Assembly: GCF_002017875.1 (NCBI RefSeq) | Contig: NZ_MUFV01000002.1 | Span: 371,009-435,008 of the forward strand | Length of the DNA: 64,000 nucleotides | Direction of reading: 5' to 3' | Source: Deinococcus sp. LM3 | GTDB lineage: Bacteria > Deinococcota > Deinococci > Deinococcales > Deinococcaceae | Shown: in pieces, positions 50,566-59,657 of the stretch | Layout of the letters: the number at the start of each line of letters is the position of its first letter | Numbering within the stretch: the stretch's first letter is position 1 | Notes under the pieces: model-generated | What the model saw: only the letters and a program-made list of their open reading frames with translations | What the model was told of the DNA's origin: nothing | Databases searched by the model: none | Program-made: the position numbers and the translations under genes

Positions 50566-51378
50566 GTGACGTACACCAACCCCAGCCCGCAGGCCAGTCC
50601 GCCCCTGAATGAGCCGCCCATCGTGTCCATCCGCGACCTGCAGAAGGTCTTCCCGGTGCCCGGCGGGCAGACGGTCGCCTTGAAGGACGCCAACCTCAGC
50701 ATCCAGAAGGGAGAGTTCATCAGCCTGATCGGCCCGAGCGGCTGCGGGAAGACCACCCTGCTGCGCCTGATGGCCGACCTGGAACAGCCGACCGCCGGGG
50801 AACTGCTGATCGCGGGCCGCACCGCCGACGAGGCCCGCCGTGAGCGGCAGTACGGGTACGTGTTCCAGGCGCCCGCGCTGATGGAGTGGCGCACCGTGCT
50901 GAAGAACGTGCTGCTGCCGCTGGAAGTCATGAACGTGCCCGGCGACCGGGTAGCGCGGGCGCGCGAGATGCTGAAACTGGTCGGCCTGGAGAAGTTCGAG
51001 CGGAACTACCCCTGGCAGCTGTCCGGCGGGATGCAGCAGCGCGTCAGTATTGCCCGCGCGCTGGCGTTCGACCCGCCGCTGCTGTTCATGGACGAACCGT
51101 TCGGCGCGCTGGACGAGATCACCCGCGAGCACCTGAACCTGGAACTGCTGCGGCTGTGGCGTGAGACCGGCAAGACCGTGATCTTCGTGACGCACTCCAT
51201 CCCGGAAGCGGTGTTCCTGAGTACCCGCGTGGTCGTCATGACCGCCCGCCCTGGCCGCATCGAGGGGATCGTGGACATCGACCTGCCGCACCCGCGCAGT
51301 GACGACACCCGCGAGGACCCGCGCTTCTTCACGCACGCCACCGAGATCCGCGAACTGCTGAAGAAGGGGCACGCATGA
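50566..51378 (+). CDS. ABC importer ATPase, nitrate/sulfonate/pyrimidine type
   Basis: This 270-aa ATPase is of the SsuB/TauB/ThiZ type. Walker A is LIGPSGCGKTTLLRLMA, the Q-loop lies in YGYVFQAPALMEWRTVLKNV, the signature is LSGGMQQRVSIARAL, Walker B is LLFMDEPFGALDEITRE and the switch His lies in VIFVTHSIPEAVFLS. The GTG start has AAGGAGGAG upstream. It is followed by two permease genes and a binding-protein gene, giving a full importer. The position inside the pyrimidine pathway makes uracil, dihydrouracil or a hydantoin-like compound the likely substrate. Confidence 0.9.
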   Translation: MTYTNPSPQASPPLNEPPIVSIRDLQKVFPVPGGQTVALKDANLSIQKGEFISLIGPSGCGKTTLLRLMADLEQPTAGELLIAGRTADEARRERQYGYVFQAPALMEWRTVLKNVLLPLEVMNVPGDRVARAREMLKLVGLEKFERNYPWQLSGGMQQRVSIARALAFDPPLLFMDEPFGALDEITREHLNLELLRLWRETGKTVIFVTHSIPEAVFLSTRVVVMTARPGRIEGIVDIDLPHPRSDDTREDPRFFTHATEIRELLKKGHA

Positions 51379-51391
51379 ACGGGGGGAGGTC

Positions 51392-52264
51392 ATGACCACC
51401 CTGCGGCCCCCGCGCATGGCGGGACTGGGGCCGATGCTGGTCGTGGCGTTGATCGCGGCGGCGCTGTACTGGCCGCTGATGCTCGCCGCGAACGTCGGCC
51501 CGGCCGGGCGGACCCTGGCGAGCGGCGCGGAACTCGACTGCCGGACGGCGCTGGCCTGCGCCTCGCAGCTGCGCAACCCGGTGGTGCCCGCCCCGGCGCA
51601 GCTCGCGCAGGGCTTCGTGCGCCTGAGTACGCCGGTCACGTCGCCGCTGGCGCTGCCGTACAACGTGGGCGTGACCGCCGGGGAGACGCTGCTGGGCCTG
51701 CTGCTGGCGACCGTGACGGGGCTGGGGCTGGCGCTGCTGCTGGTGGCCAGCCGTTCGTTCGAGCGGGCCACGCTGCCGTGGCTGGTCGCGTCGCAGACCG
51801 TGCCGGTCGTGGCGATCGCGCCGATGCTGGCGGTGCTGCTCGGGCAGTACGGCGTGCAGGGCTTCCTGCCCAAGGCGATCATCGCGGCGTACATCGCGTT
51901 CTTCCCGGTCGCGGTCGGCATGAGCCGGGGCCTGCGCAGCGCCGATCCCCTCCACCTGGACCTGATGCGCACGTACCACGCCAGCGGCGCGCAGACCTTC
52001 CGGCTACTGCGGTTCCCGGCCAGCCTCCCGCACCTGTTCACGGCGCTGAAGGTGTCGGTCACGGCGGCGCTGGTGGGCAGCATCGTCGCGGAGATCAGCA
52101 CCATCTCGTTCTCCGGGCTGGGCAAGATGCTCGCCGAGAACTCGCGCGCCAGTGACACGGTGGCCCTGTGGGTGATCATGGGATACGGCGCGGTGCTCGG
52201 TGTGACGCTGGTCGCCCTGGTGAACGTGCTGGAGAGGTGGGTGACGCCATGGAGCAGACGATGA
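51392..52264 (+). CDS. ABC importer permease, BPD_transp_1 type (first of two)
   Basis: This 290-aa membrane protein has about six hydrophobic segments. The EAA-like coupling motif is ASGAQTFRLLRFPASLPHLFTALKVSVTAALVGSIVAE. An N-terminal segment reads LVVALIAAALYWPLMLAANVG, and a ~70-residue periplasmic region follows before the first core helix. It belongs to the SsuC/TauC group. The ATG follows GGGGAGG. Two different permease genes imply a heterodimeric channel, as in several pyrimidine-linked importers. Confidence 0.9.
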   Translation: MTTLRPPRMAGLGPMLVVALIAAALYWPLMLAANVGPAGRTLASGAELDCRTALACASQLRNPVVPAPAQLAQGFVRLSTPVTSPLALPYNVGVTAGETLLGLLLATVTGLGLALLLVASRSFERATLPWLVASQTVPVVAIAPMLAVLLGQYGVQGFLPKAIIAAYIAFFPVAVGMSRGLRSADPLHLDLMRTYHASGAQTFRLLRFPASLPHLFTALKVSVTAALVGSIVAEISTISFSGLGKMLAENSRASDTVALWVIMGYGAVLGVTLVALVNVLERWVTPWSRR

Positions 52265-53223
52265 CCGCTGTGCGCACCGTCGCCGCCCGCCCCGGCGCGG
52301 CCCTGTCCACCGCCGCGGCGCTGCTGGTCGGCGTGGGAGGCCTGCTGCTGGTGTGCCTGACCCTCCCGGCCCCCGGCGAGGGCACGCCCCCGGACGCGCG
52401 GGCGTGGCTGGCGGGCATCCTGGCCCTGCTGGCGGTGGGCGCCCTGGGCGTGCGCGGCGCGGCGCAGGGCGAGTCCCGCGCCGCCCGCACCCTGCCCGCC
52501 ACGCTCACGCTGATCCTGGCCGTGCTGGGCACCGAGGCCCTGCTGCGCGCCTACGCCGTCCCGGCCGGTCTGATCCCCACGCCGGGGCGCGTGCTGAGCG
52601 CGCTGTGGACCGCCCGCAGCGTCCTGCTTCAGGACACCTACACCACCTTCGTGCTGGAGGCGCTGCTGGGGTTCCTGGCCGGCACCGCGCTGGGGCTGGG
52701 GCTGGCGCTGCTGGTCGTGCGGTTCCGCTTCCTGGAACTCGGGCTGCTGCCGTACGCGGCGCTGTTCAGTTCGATTCCCATCGTGGCGCTGGCCCCCGTG
52801 ATCGTGAAAGCAGTTGGCCTGGACTGGCCCAGCAAGACGGTCGTCGTGGCCGTCACGGTCCTGTTCCCGGTCGTGGTGGGCGCCGTGCGCGGCCTGCAGA
52901 GCGCCGCGCCGCTGCACCTGGACCTGATGCACACCTACGCCGCCCGCCCGGAGCAGACCTTCCGGGACGTGCGGATTCCCACCGCGCTGCCGTTCCTGTT
53001 CGGCGCGCTGAAAGTCTCCAGCACCCTGGCCCTGATCTCCGCCATCGTCGCCGAGTTCTTCGGCACGAACGGGCACGGCCTGGGGTTCCGCATCCAGATC
53101 GAGGTGGGCCGCTTCGGACTGGACGTCGTGTGGGCCGCCATCGTGCTCGCCAGTATCGCCGGTATGGCCTTCTTCGCGCTCGTCAGCGCCGCCGAGGCGC
53201 GGCTGCTGCCCCGCCGCTCCTGA
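52261..53223 (+). CDS. ABC importer permease, BPD_transp_1 type (second of two)
   Basis: This 320-aa permease is the partner of the preceding one. The EAA-like motif is YAARPEQTFRDVRIPTALPFLFGALKVSSTLALISAIVAEFFG. Three hydrophobic segments at the N-terminus precede the core domain, which is longer than usual. I use the ATG at 52261, which overlaps the previous stop (ATGA) and has GGAG 6 nt upstream; an in-frame ATG at 52249 is possible. It probably pairs with the 290-aa permease in the membrane. Confidence 0.9.
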   Translation: MTAVRTVAARPGAALSTAAALLVGVGGLLLVCLTLPAPGEGTPPDARAWLAGILALLAVGALGVRGAAQGESRAARTLPATLTLILAVLGTEALLRAYAVPAGLIPTPGRVLSALWTARSVLLQDTYTTFVLEALLGFLAGTALGLGLALLVVRFRFLELGLLPYAALFSSIPIVALAPVIVKAVGLDWPSKTVVVAVTVLFPVVVGAVRGLQSAAPLHLDLMHTYAARPEQTFRDVRIPTALPFLFGALKVSSTLALISAIVAEFFGTNGHGLGFRIQIEVGRFGLDVVWAAIVLASIAGMAFFALVSAAEARLLPRRS

Positions 53224-53270
53224 CCGACCCCGTTTCACCCGAACGCGCTCCCCACTCCCCGGAGGTTCCC

Positions 53271-54332
53271 ATGAAACGCAGCACCCTGATCCTGGCCGCC
53301 CTGCTCCTGACCACCGCCTCCAGCGCTTCCGCGCAGAAACTCGTGCCCGTCAAGGTGCAGCTCAAGTGGTTCCCGCAGGCGCAGTTCGCCGGGTTCTTCG
53401 TCGCGCAGGCCAAGGGCTACTACAAAGCCGAAGGGCTGGACGTGCAGTTCCTCCCGACCGGCGACCAGAGCCCCATCCAGACGGTCGCCACCGGCACCGC
53501 CGACTTCGGCACCACCTGGATCACCGACCTGCTGACCGCCCGGCAGCAGGGCATCCCGGTCGTGCACATCGCGCAGCTGTTCCAGAAGAGCGGCTACACC
53601 CTCGTGTCCCTGAAATCCGCCGGTCTCAAGACCCCGGCCGACTTCAAGGGTAAGCGCGTGGGCGTGTGGCCCAGCGGGAACGAGTACCCCGCCGTGGCGC
53701 TGCTGAAGAAGTACGGCCTGACCACCAGCCTCGACTCTTCCGTCAGCAATCCCAGCGTGCAGGCTGTCACGTACCCCTTCGACCCCAGCATCGTCTTCCC
53801 CGACAAGGTCGATCTGGTCAGTGCCATGACCTACAACGAGGTCAACCAGATCGTCGGGCTGGGCTACCCGCTCGACAAACTCCAGATCTTCAACGCCAGC
53901 GACTACGGCATCAACCTCCTCGAGGACCTGATCTTCACCACCGAACGGACCCTGGCCAACAAGAACTTCAAGGGCAGCGGCATGAGCGGCGAGGACATCG
54001 CGGCGAAACTCGTGCGCGCCACCCTGAAAGGCTGGAACTACGCCGTGAAGAACCAGAAGGAAGCCGTGCAGACCGTCCTGATCAACTGCGGCAACACCTG
54101 CAAGGGGTCGGGCACCCGCGCCAGCGCCGCCGGCCACCAGACCTGGCAGATGGCCGAAGTCGCCAAGCTGTACAACGCCGGCCCCACCCTGAAGGGCCGC
54201 GCCGGGTACCTCGACCCCGCCACGTATAAGGCCAACGTCACGCTGCTGAAAAGCCTCGGCATCCTCAAGGCTGACCCCAGCCCCGCCGCCGTCACGTACA
54301 AAGTGTGGGAAAAAGCCACCGGGAAGAAGTAG
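53271..54332 (+). CDS. NMT1/THI5-like periplasmic substrate-binding protein
   Basis: This 353-aa protein starts with a clear Sec signal peptide (MKRSTLILAALLLTTASSASA). The mature protein has the NMT1/THI5-like fold seen in riboflavin, thiamine-precursor and pyrimidine binding proteins. The opening VKVQLKWFPQAQFAGFFVAQAKGYYKAEGLDVQ is typical, as are GTADFGTTWITDLLTARQQG and VSAMTYNEVNQIV. GGAGG precedes the ATG. It completes the ABC importer. The family often binds planar heterocycles, which fits a pyrimidine ligand; the ligand itself is not proved. Confidence 0.9.
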   Translation: MKRSTLILAALLLTTASSASAQKLVPVKVQLKWFPQAQFAGFFVAQAKGYYKAEGLDVQFLPTGDQSPIQTVATGTADFGTTWITDLLTARQQGIPVVHIAQLFQKSGYTLVSLKSAGLKTPADFKGKRVGVWPSGNEYPAVALLKKYGLTTSLDSSVSNPSVQAVTYPFDPSIVFPDKVDLVSAMTYNEVNQIVGLGYPLDKLQIFNASDYGINLLEDLIFTTERTLANKNFKGSGMSGEDIAAKLVRATLKGWNYAVKNQKEAVQTVLINCGNTCKGSGTRASAAGHQTWQMAEVAKLYNAGPTLKGRAGYLDPATYKANVTLLKSLGILKADPSPAAVTYKVWEKATGKK

Positions 54333-54339
54333 ATGGTTG

Positions 54340-54392
54340 ATGGTTGAAGGTTGACAGAGGGTGGTTCCATCACCTGTCAACCATCAACTTTC
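54340..54392. repeat. Imperfect hairpin between binding-protein and carbamoylase genes
   Basis: The arms 54340-54358 and 54374-54392 pair at 16 of 19 positions, including a perfect 9-bp core (GGTTGACAG/CTGTCAACC). The left arm is preceded by TGGTTGA direct repeats. It could stabilise or attenuate the transcript so that the binding protein is made in excess. Confidence 0.5.
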
Positions 54393-54413
54393 AACTGTCT
54401 CCGAAGGAGACTC

Positions 54414-55652
54414 ATGCTTGATCCACAACGAACCATCGACGACCTGAAAGCCCTGCGAGAATTGACCGGGGACGAGCACGGCGCGCAGCGGGTGGCGTTC
54501 ACGGACACCTGGGTCGCCGCCCGCGCGTTCCTGAAGGAGCGGCTGGACGCTCTGCCGGTCACGCAGCACATGGACGCCGCCGGGAACTGGTGGGCGACCC
54601 TGCCCGGCGAGAGCGAGCGCGCCCTGCTGATCGGCGGGCACCTCGACTCCGTCCCGAATGGCGGGTGGCTGGACGGCTGCCTGAACGTCCTGGCGGGCCT
54701 GGAAGTCCTGCGCCGCGTGAACGAACAGTACGCCGGGCGCCCACCGGTCACGCTGAAACTCGTGGACTGGGCCGACGAGGAAGGCGCGCGCTTCGGCCGC
54801 AGCCTGTACGGGTCCAGTGCCGCCGGGGGCCAGCTCGACGTGACCGAGATGCGCAAACTGAAAGACCGTGACGGCGTGAGCCTCGAAGACGCCCTGCAAC
54901 GCGTCGGCATCACCCTCGCGGACGCCCCGGATGCCCGCGCGGAACTGAAGGACGCCGCCGCGTACCTCGAACTGCACATCGAACAGGGCCCCGTCCTCGA
55001 ACACATGGATCTGCCGCTCGGCGCGGTCCTCGGCACGGTCGGCGTCGAGCGGCACACCATTACCTTCCACGGGCAGGCCGCGCACAGCGGCAGCACGCCC
55101 ATGAACGTCCGCCGCGACGCTTTCCTCGCCGCTGGACGCTTCGGGCAGGCCATCTATGACATCGCCGCGCGGCACGGGGGCGTGTGCACGGTCGGCAGCG
55201 TGAAGACCCTGCCCGGCATCGTCACCAGCGTCGTCGAAACCTGCGAAATCACCCTCGACCAGCGGCACCTCGACGCGGGCAAACTGGCCGCCATGTGGCA
55301 GGACGCGCAGGACGCCGCCACGCAATTCGCGCAGGAGGCGGGCTGCACCGTCACCTTCGGGTACCTCTGGAACATCGAACCCATCCCCTTCCACCCCATG
55401 CTCATCGACGCCGCCGAGGCCAGCATCCTCACCGTCACGCCCACCACGCACCGCCTCCCCAGCGGGCCGCTCCACGACGCCGCCGAGGTCGCCCGCGCGG
55501 GCGTCCCCACCGTCATGCTGTTCGTGCAGTCCCTGCGCGGCATCAGCCACAACAGGATCGAGGACACCCGCGAGGACCACATCGCCCTGAGCGTGCAGGC
55601 CCTGGATGAACTCACCACCCGCACGATGGACTGGATTGCCCGGAACACCTGA
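54414..55652 (+). CDS. Beta-ureidopropionase / N-carbamoyl-amino acid hydrolase (M20 family)
   Basis: This 412-aa dizinc hydrolase of the hydantoinase/carbamoylase family releases CO2 and NH3 from N-carbamoyl-beta-alanine. Metal ligands are visible in LLIGGHLDSVPNGGWLDGCLNV, VDWADEEGARFG and AYLELHIEQGPVLEHMDLPLG. The family block GQAAHSGSTPMNVRRDAFLAA and the C-terminal IEDTREDHIALS are present. GAAGGAGA precedes the ATG at 54414. Being in the pyrimidine island makes N-carbamoyl-beta-alanine the likely substrate rather than an L-amino acid derivative. Confidence 0.9.
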   Translation: MLDPQRTIDDLKALRELTGDEHGAQRVAFTDTWVAARAFLKERLDALPVTQHMDAAGNWWATLPGESERALLIGGHLDSVPNGGWLDGCLNVLAGLEVLRRVNEQYAGRPPVTLKLVDWADEEGARFGRSLYGSSAAGGQLDVTEMRKLKDRDGVSLEDALQRVGITLADAPDARAELKDAAAYLELHIEQGPVLEHMDLPLGAVLGTVGVERHTITFHGQAAHSGSTPMNVRRDAFLAAGRFGQAIYDIAARHGGVCTVGSVKTLPGIVTSVVETCEITLDQRHLDAGKLAAMWQDAQDAATQFAQEAGCTVTFGYLWNIEPIPFHPMLIDAAEASILTVTPTTHRLPSGPLHDAAEVARAGVPTVMLFVQSLRGISHNRIEDTREDHIALSVQALDELTTRTMDWIARNT

Positions 55653-55713
55653 CGTCCGGGCCGGAAAGGCGCACACTGAAGCCACCATGACCCCTGTTCG
55701 ACTGGAGGATCCG

Positions 55714-56454
55714 ATGTTGCCGACGCTGGCGGAACTGTTGACGCTTCCGGCGTTCGCGGGCGCGGAGGTCGTGAGTGGGCACGCGCACCTGACCCAGCCC
55801 GTGACCTGGGTGCATGTCTCAGAGGTGGCGGACGCCGCGCGGTTCCTGACCGGCGGGGAACTGCTCCTCTCGACCGGGTCGCTGCTGGCCCGCATGAACG
55901 AGGGTGAACTGGAGGGGTTCGTGGCGTCGCTGGCGCAGCGGGGCGCGCACGGGCTGGCGCTGGAACTCGTGCAGGTGTTCCGCGACGTGCCGCCCGCGTT
56001 GCTGGGCGCGTCGCGCCTGCATGGGTTGCCGCTGATCGTGTTCCGCGAGGAGGTGAGTTTCGCGGCCCTGACCCGCGCGGCGCACGCCCGCATCCTGAAC
56101 CACGGCGGCCCGGCGCTGGACCCGAGCCTCGCGCCCCTACTGGACGCGCTGGCCGAGACGGGGCGCAGCGTGGCGTTCCTGCGTGCGCAGCTGGGGCCGC
56201 TGCTGAACCTGCCCGCCCGGCCCCGCTCGACACTGCTGGGCACGCTGGACGCCCTGCTGACCACGAACTTCAACATGGCCGAAACCGCCCGGCGCCTGGG
56301 CGTGCGGCGCCAGACGGTGTACTACCGCCTGGAGCAGCTGCGCGCCATGCTGCCCGATCTGGACGAACCCCGGCGGCAGCTGGGCCTGCATCTGGCGCTG
56401 GAACTGACGCGCAGCGAGGCGGGCGAGGCGCTCAGCGCCGCCGAGCGGACGTAG
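55714..56454 (+). CDS. Short PucR-family transcriptional regulator
   Basis: This 246-aa protein carries the N-terminal PucR ligand domain (~1-125: LPTLAELLTLPAFAGAEVVSGHAHLTQPVTWVHVSEVADAARFLTGGELLLSTG) and a C-terminal HTH_30 helix-turn-helix (NMAETARRLGVRRQTVYYRLEQL). The middle GGDEF-like region of full PucR proteins is missing, so it is about half the usual size. The ATG at 55714 has GGAGG 5 nt upstream and is preferred over an ATG at 55687. It probably controls the surrounding pyrimidine genes, by analogy to PucR in purine catabolism. Confidence 0.85.
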   Translation: MLPTLAELLTLPAFAGAEVVSGHAHLTQPVTWVHVSEVADAARFLTGGELLLSTGSLLARMNEGELEGFVASLAQRGAHGLALELVQVFRDVPPALLGASRLHGLPLIVFREEVSFAALTRAAHARILNHGGPALDPSLAPLLDALAETGRSVAFLRAQLGPLLNLPARPRSTLLGTLDALLTTNFNMAETARRLGVRRQTVYYRLEQLRAMLPDLDEPRRQLGLHLALELTRSEAGEALSAAERT

Positions 56455-56478
56455 ACAGGCGACTGGACAGACTGTCTC

Positions 56479-56526
56479 TTGCCGCTCCAGCACGCAAAAA
56501 ACTACACTTCGGTTAACATTCGGTTT
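56479..56526 (+). promoter_or_regulatory. Promoter and candidate operator of the aminotransferase gene
   Basis: TTGCCG (56479-56484) and TACACT (56503-56508) are 18 nt apart. TTCGGTTAA (56508-56516) overlaps the last -10 base and TTCGGTTT follows at 56519-56526. The same 9-mer lies next to the preT -10 box. Confidence 0.5.
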
Positions 56527-56596
56527 CCGCTCTTCTTTCTGAAGTCTGCGCCCTGCACACTGCCGGGTTCGCCCTGTCATTCCGGAGGTTCCGCCC

Positions 56597-57943
56597 ATGC
56601 CCGACCCGCATCCCGACACGCACGACATCATCCAGGCGAACCGTGACCACACCCTGTTCTCGTGGAGCGTGCAGACCCAGACGAACCCCATCCACATGAC
56701 CGGCGGCAAGGGCAGCCACTTTTTCGACGGGGACGGCAACACGTGGCTGGACTTTTCCAGCCAGCTGATCAACATCAACGTCGGGCATCAGCATCCGGCG
56801 GTGCTGGAGGCCATCAAGGCGCAGGTGGACACCATGTGTTTCGCCGGGCCGAGTTTCGCCACGGATGTCCGCGCGCAGCTGGGGCAGAAACTGCGTGAGG
56901 TGACGGGCCTGGGCAAGAGCTTCTTCACGCTGGGCGGCAGCGAGGCGAACGAGAACGCCATGAAGATCGCCCGCCTGTACACCGGCCGCGACAAGATCAT
57001 CACCCGCTACCGCTCCTACCACGGGGCGACGATGGGCAGCATGACCGCCAGCGGCGACCCCCGGCGCTGGCCGGTCGAGCCCGGCGTGCCCGGCATCGTG
57101 CGCGCCTTCGACCCGTACTGCTACCGCTGCCCGTTCGGCAAGACGCCGGACAGTTGCGGGCGCGAGTGCGTGTCGCACATCGAGGAGATCATCCAGATGG
57201 AAGGGCCGCACACCATCGCCGCGATCATGGTCGAGGGCATCACCGGCAGCAACGGCCTGCTCGTCCCGCCGGACGACTACTACCCGAAACTGCGCGCCCT
57301 GTGTGATAAGTACGGCATCCTGCTGATCGACGACGAGGTCATGAGCGGCTTCGGACGCACCGGAACGTGGCTCGCCACGCAGCACTACGGCATCAAGCCC
57401 GACATCGTCACCTGCGCCAAGGGCCTGACCAGCGGGTACATGCCGCTGGGCGCGGTGGTCGTCAGTGACGCCATCGCCGAGTACTTCGAGACGCACTTCC
57501 TGGCGGGCGGCCTGACGTACAGCGGGCACCCCGTCTCGCTGGCCGCCGCCGTCGCCAACCTGAAAGTCTACGAGGACGAACATCTCTTCGAGCACACCCG
57601 CGACCTCGGCGAGTACCTCGGGCAGCGCCTCGAAGCCATGAAGGCGAAGTACGCCTGCGTGGGCGACGTGCGCTACAAGGGCCTGTTCAGCGTCCTGGAA
57701 CTCGTGCGGGACAAGGCCACCAAGGAACCGCTGGCGCCCTTCAACGGCACCTCACCCGAGATGGGTCGCCTCGCCGCGCACCTCAAGAGCCGCCACGTGT
57801 ACGCGTACAGCCGCTTCAACTTCCTGTGGGTCTGCCCGCCCCTCGTCGTCACCCGCGAGGAACTCGACGAGGGCCTCGCCGCCTACGAGGAAGCCCTCGC
57901 GCTGGTCGATCAGATGATCGGCTCGCCCGTCGCCGCCGACTGA
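56597..57943 (+). CDS. Class III aminotransferase, probable beta-alanine:pyruvate type
   Basis: This 448-aa PLP enzyme is a class III omega-aminotransferase. Blocks include FFDGDGNTWLDFSSQLININVGHQHP, FFTLGGSEANENAMKIAR, LLIDDEVMSGFGRTGTW and the PLP-lysine motif TCAKGLTSGYMPLGAVVV. A Cys-rich segment (DPYCYRCPFGKTPDSCGREC) recalls the taurine/beta-alanine:pyruvate group. The predicted role is conversion of beta-alanine to malonate semialdehyde. CGGAGG precedes the ATG. It lies directly before mmsA, which would use the semialdehyde. Confidence 0.9.
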   Translation: MPDPHPDTHDIIQANRDHTLFSWSVQTQTNPIHMTGGKGSHFFDGDGNTWLDFSSQLININVGHQHPAVLEAIKAQVDTMCFAGPSFATDVRAQLGQKLREVTGLGKSFFTLGGSEANENAMKIARLYTGRDKIITRYRSYHGATMGSMTASGDPRRWPVEPGVPGIVRAFDPYCYRCPFGKTPDSCGRECVSHIEEIIQMEGPHTIAAIMVEGITGSNGLLVPPDDYYPKLRALCDKYGILLIDDEVMSGFGRTGTWLATQHYGIKPDIVTCAKGLTSGYMPLGAVVVSDAIAEYFETHFLAGGLTYSGHPVSLAAAVANLKVYEDEHLFEHTRDLGEYLGQRLEAMKAKYACVGDVRYKGLFSVLELVRDKATKEPLAPFNGTSPEMGRLAAHLKSRHVYAYSRFNFLWVCPPLVVTREELDEGLAAYEEALALVDQMIGSPVAAD

Positions 57944-57981
57944 CGCTCTCCCTCCCCGCCTTCCCCTCCACAGGAGTTCCC

Positions 57982-59490
<1,509 letters not shown>

Positions 59491-59603
59491 TACGGACTGC
59501 CGTTTGTTTCGCCGACAACCCGGAACATCGCCGGATTGCCAGCTCCACGCCCGGAACCCGTTTTGCTCCTACTCGCTCTGCGGCGCAGCTCTACGAGTCC
59601 GTA
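59491..59603. repeat. 113-bp intergenic repeat with 8-bp terminal inverted repeats, copy C
   Basis: The element starts TACGGACT one base after the mmsA stop and ends AGTCCGTA. Its right part (59565-59599) is the reverse complement of the second module of copy A at 32 of 35 positions. Its left part resembles the coding segment at 25947-26014. The MITE-like form suggests mobility in the past. Confidence 0.75.
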
Positions 59604-59657
59604 TGACCCGGCGTGGCCCGGCCGGCCCCCGCGATCCGGCCGGGCCGCGTGGTAAGA

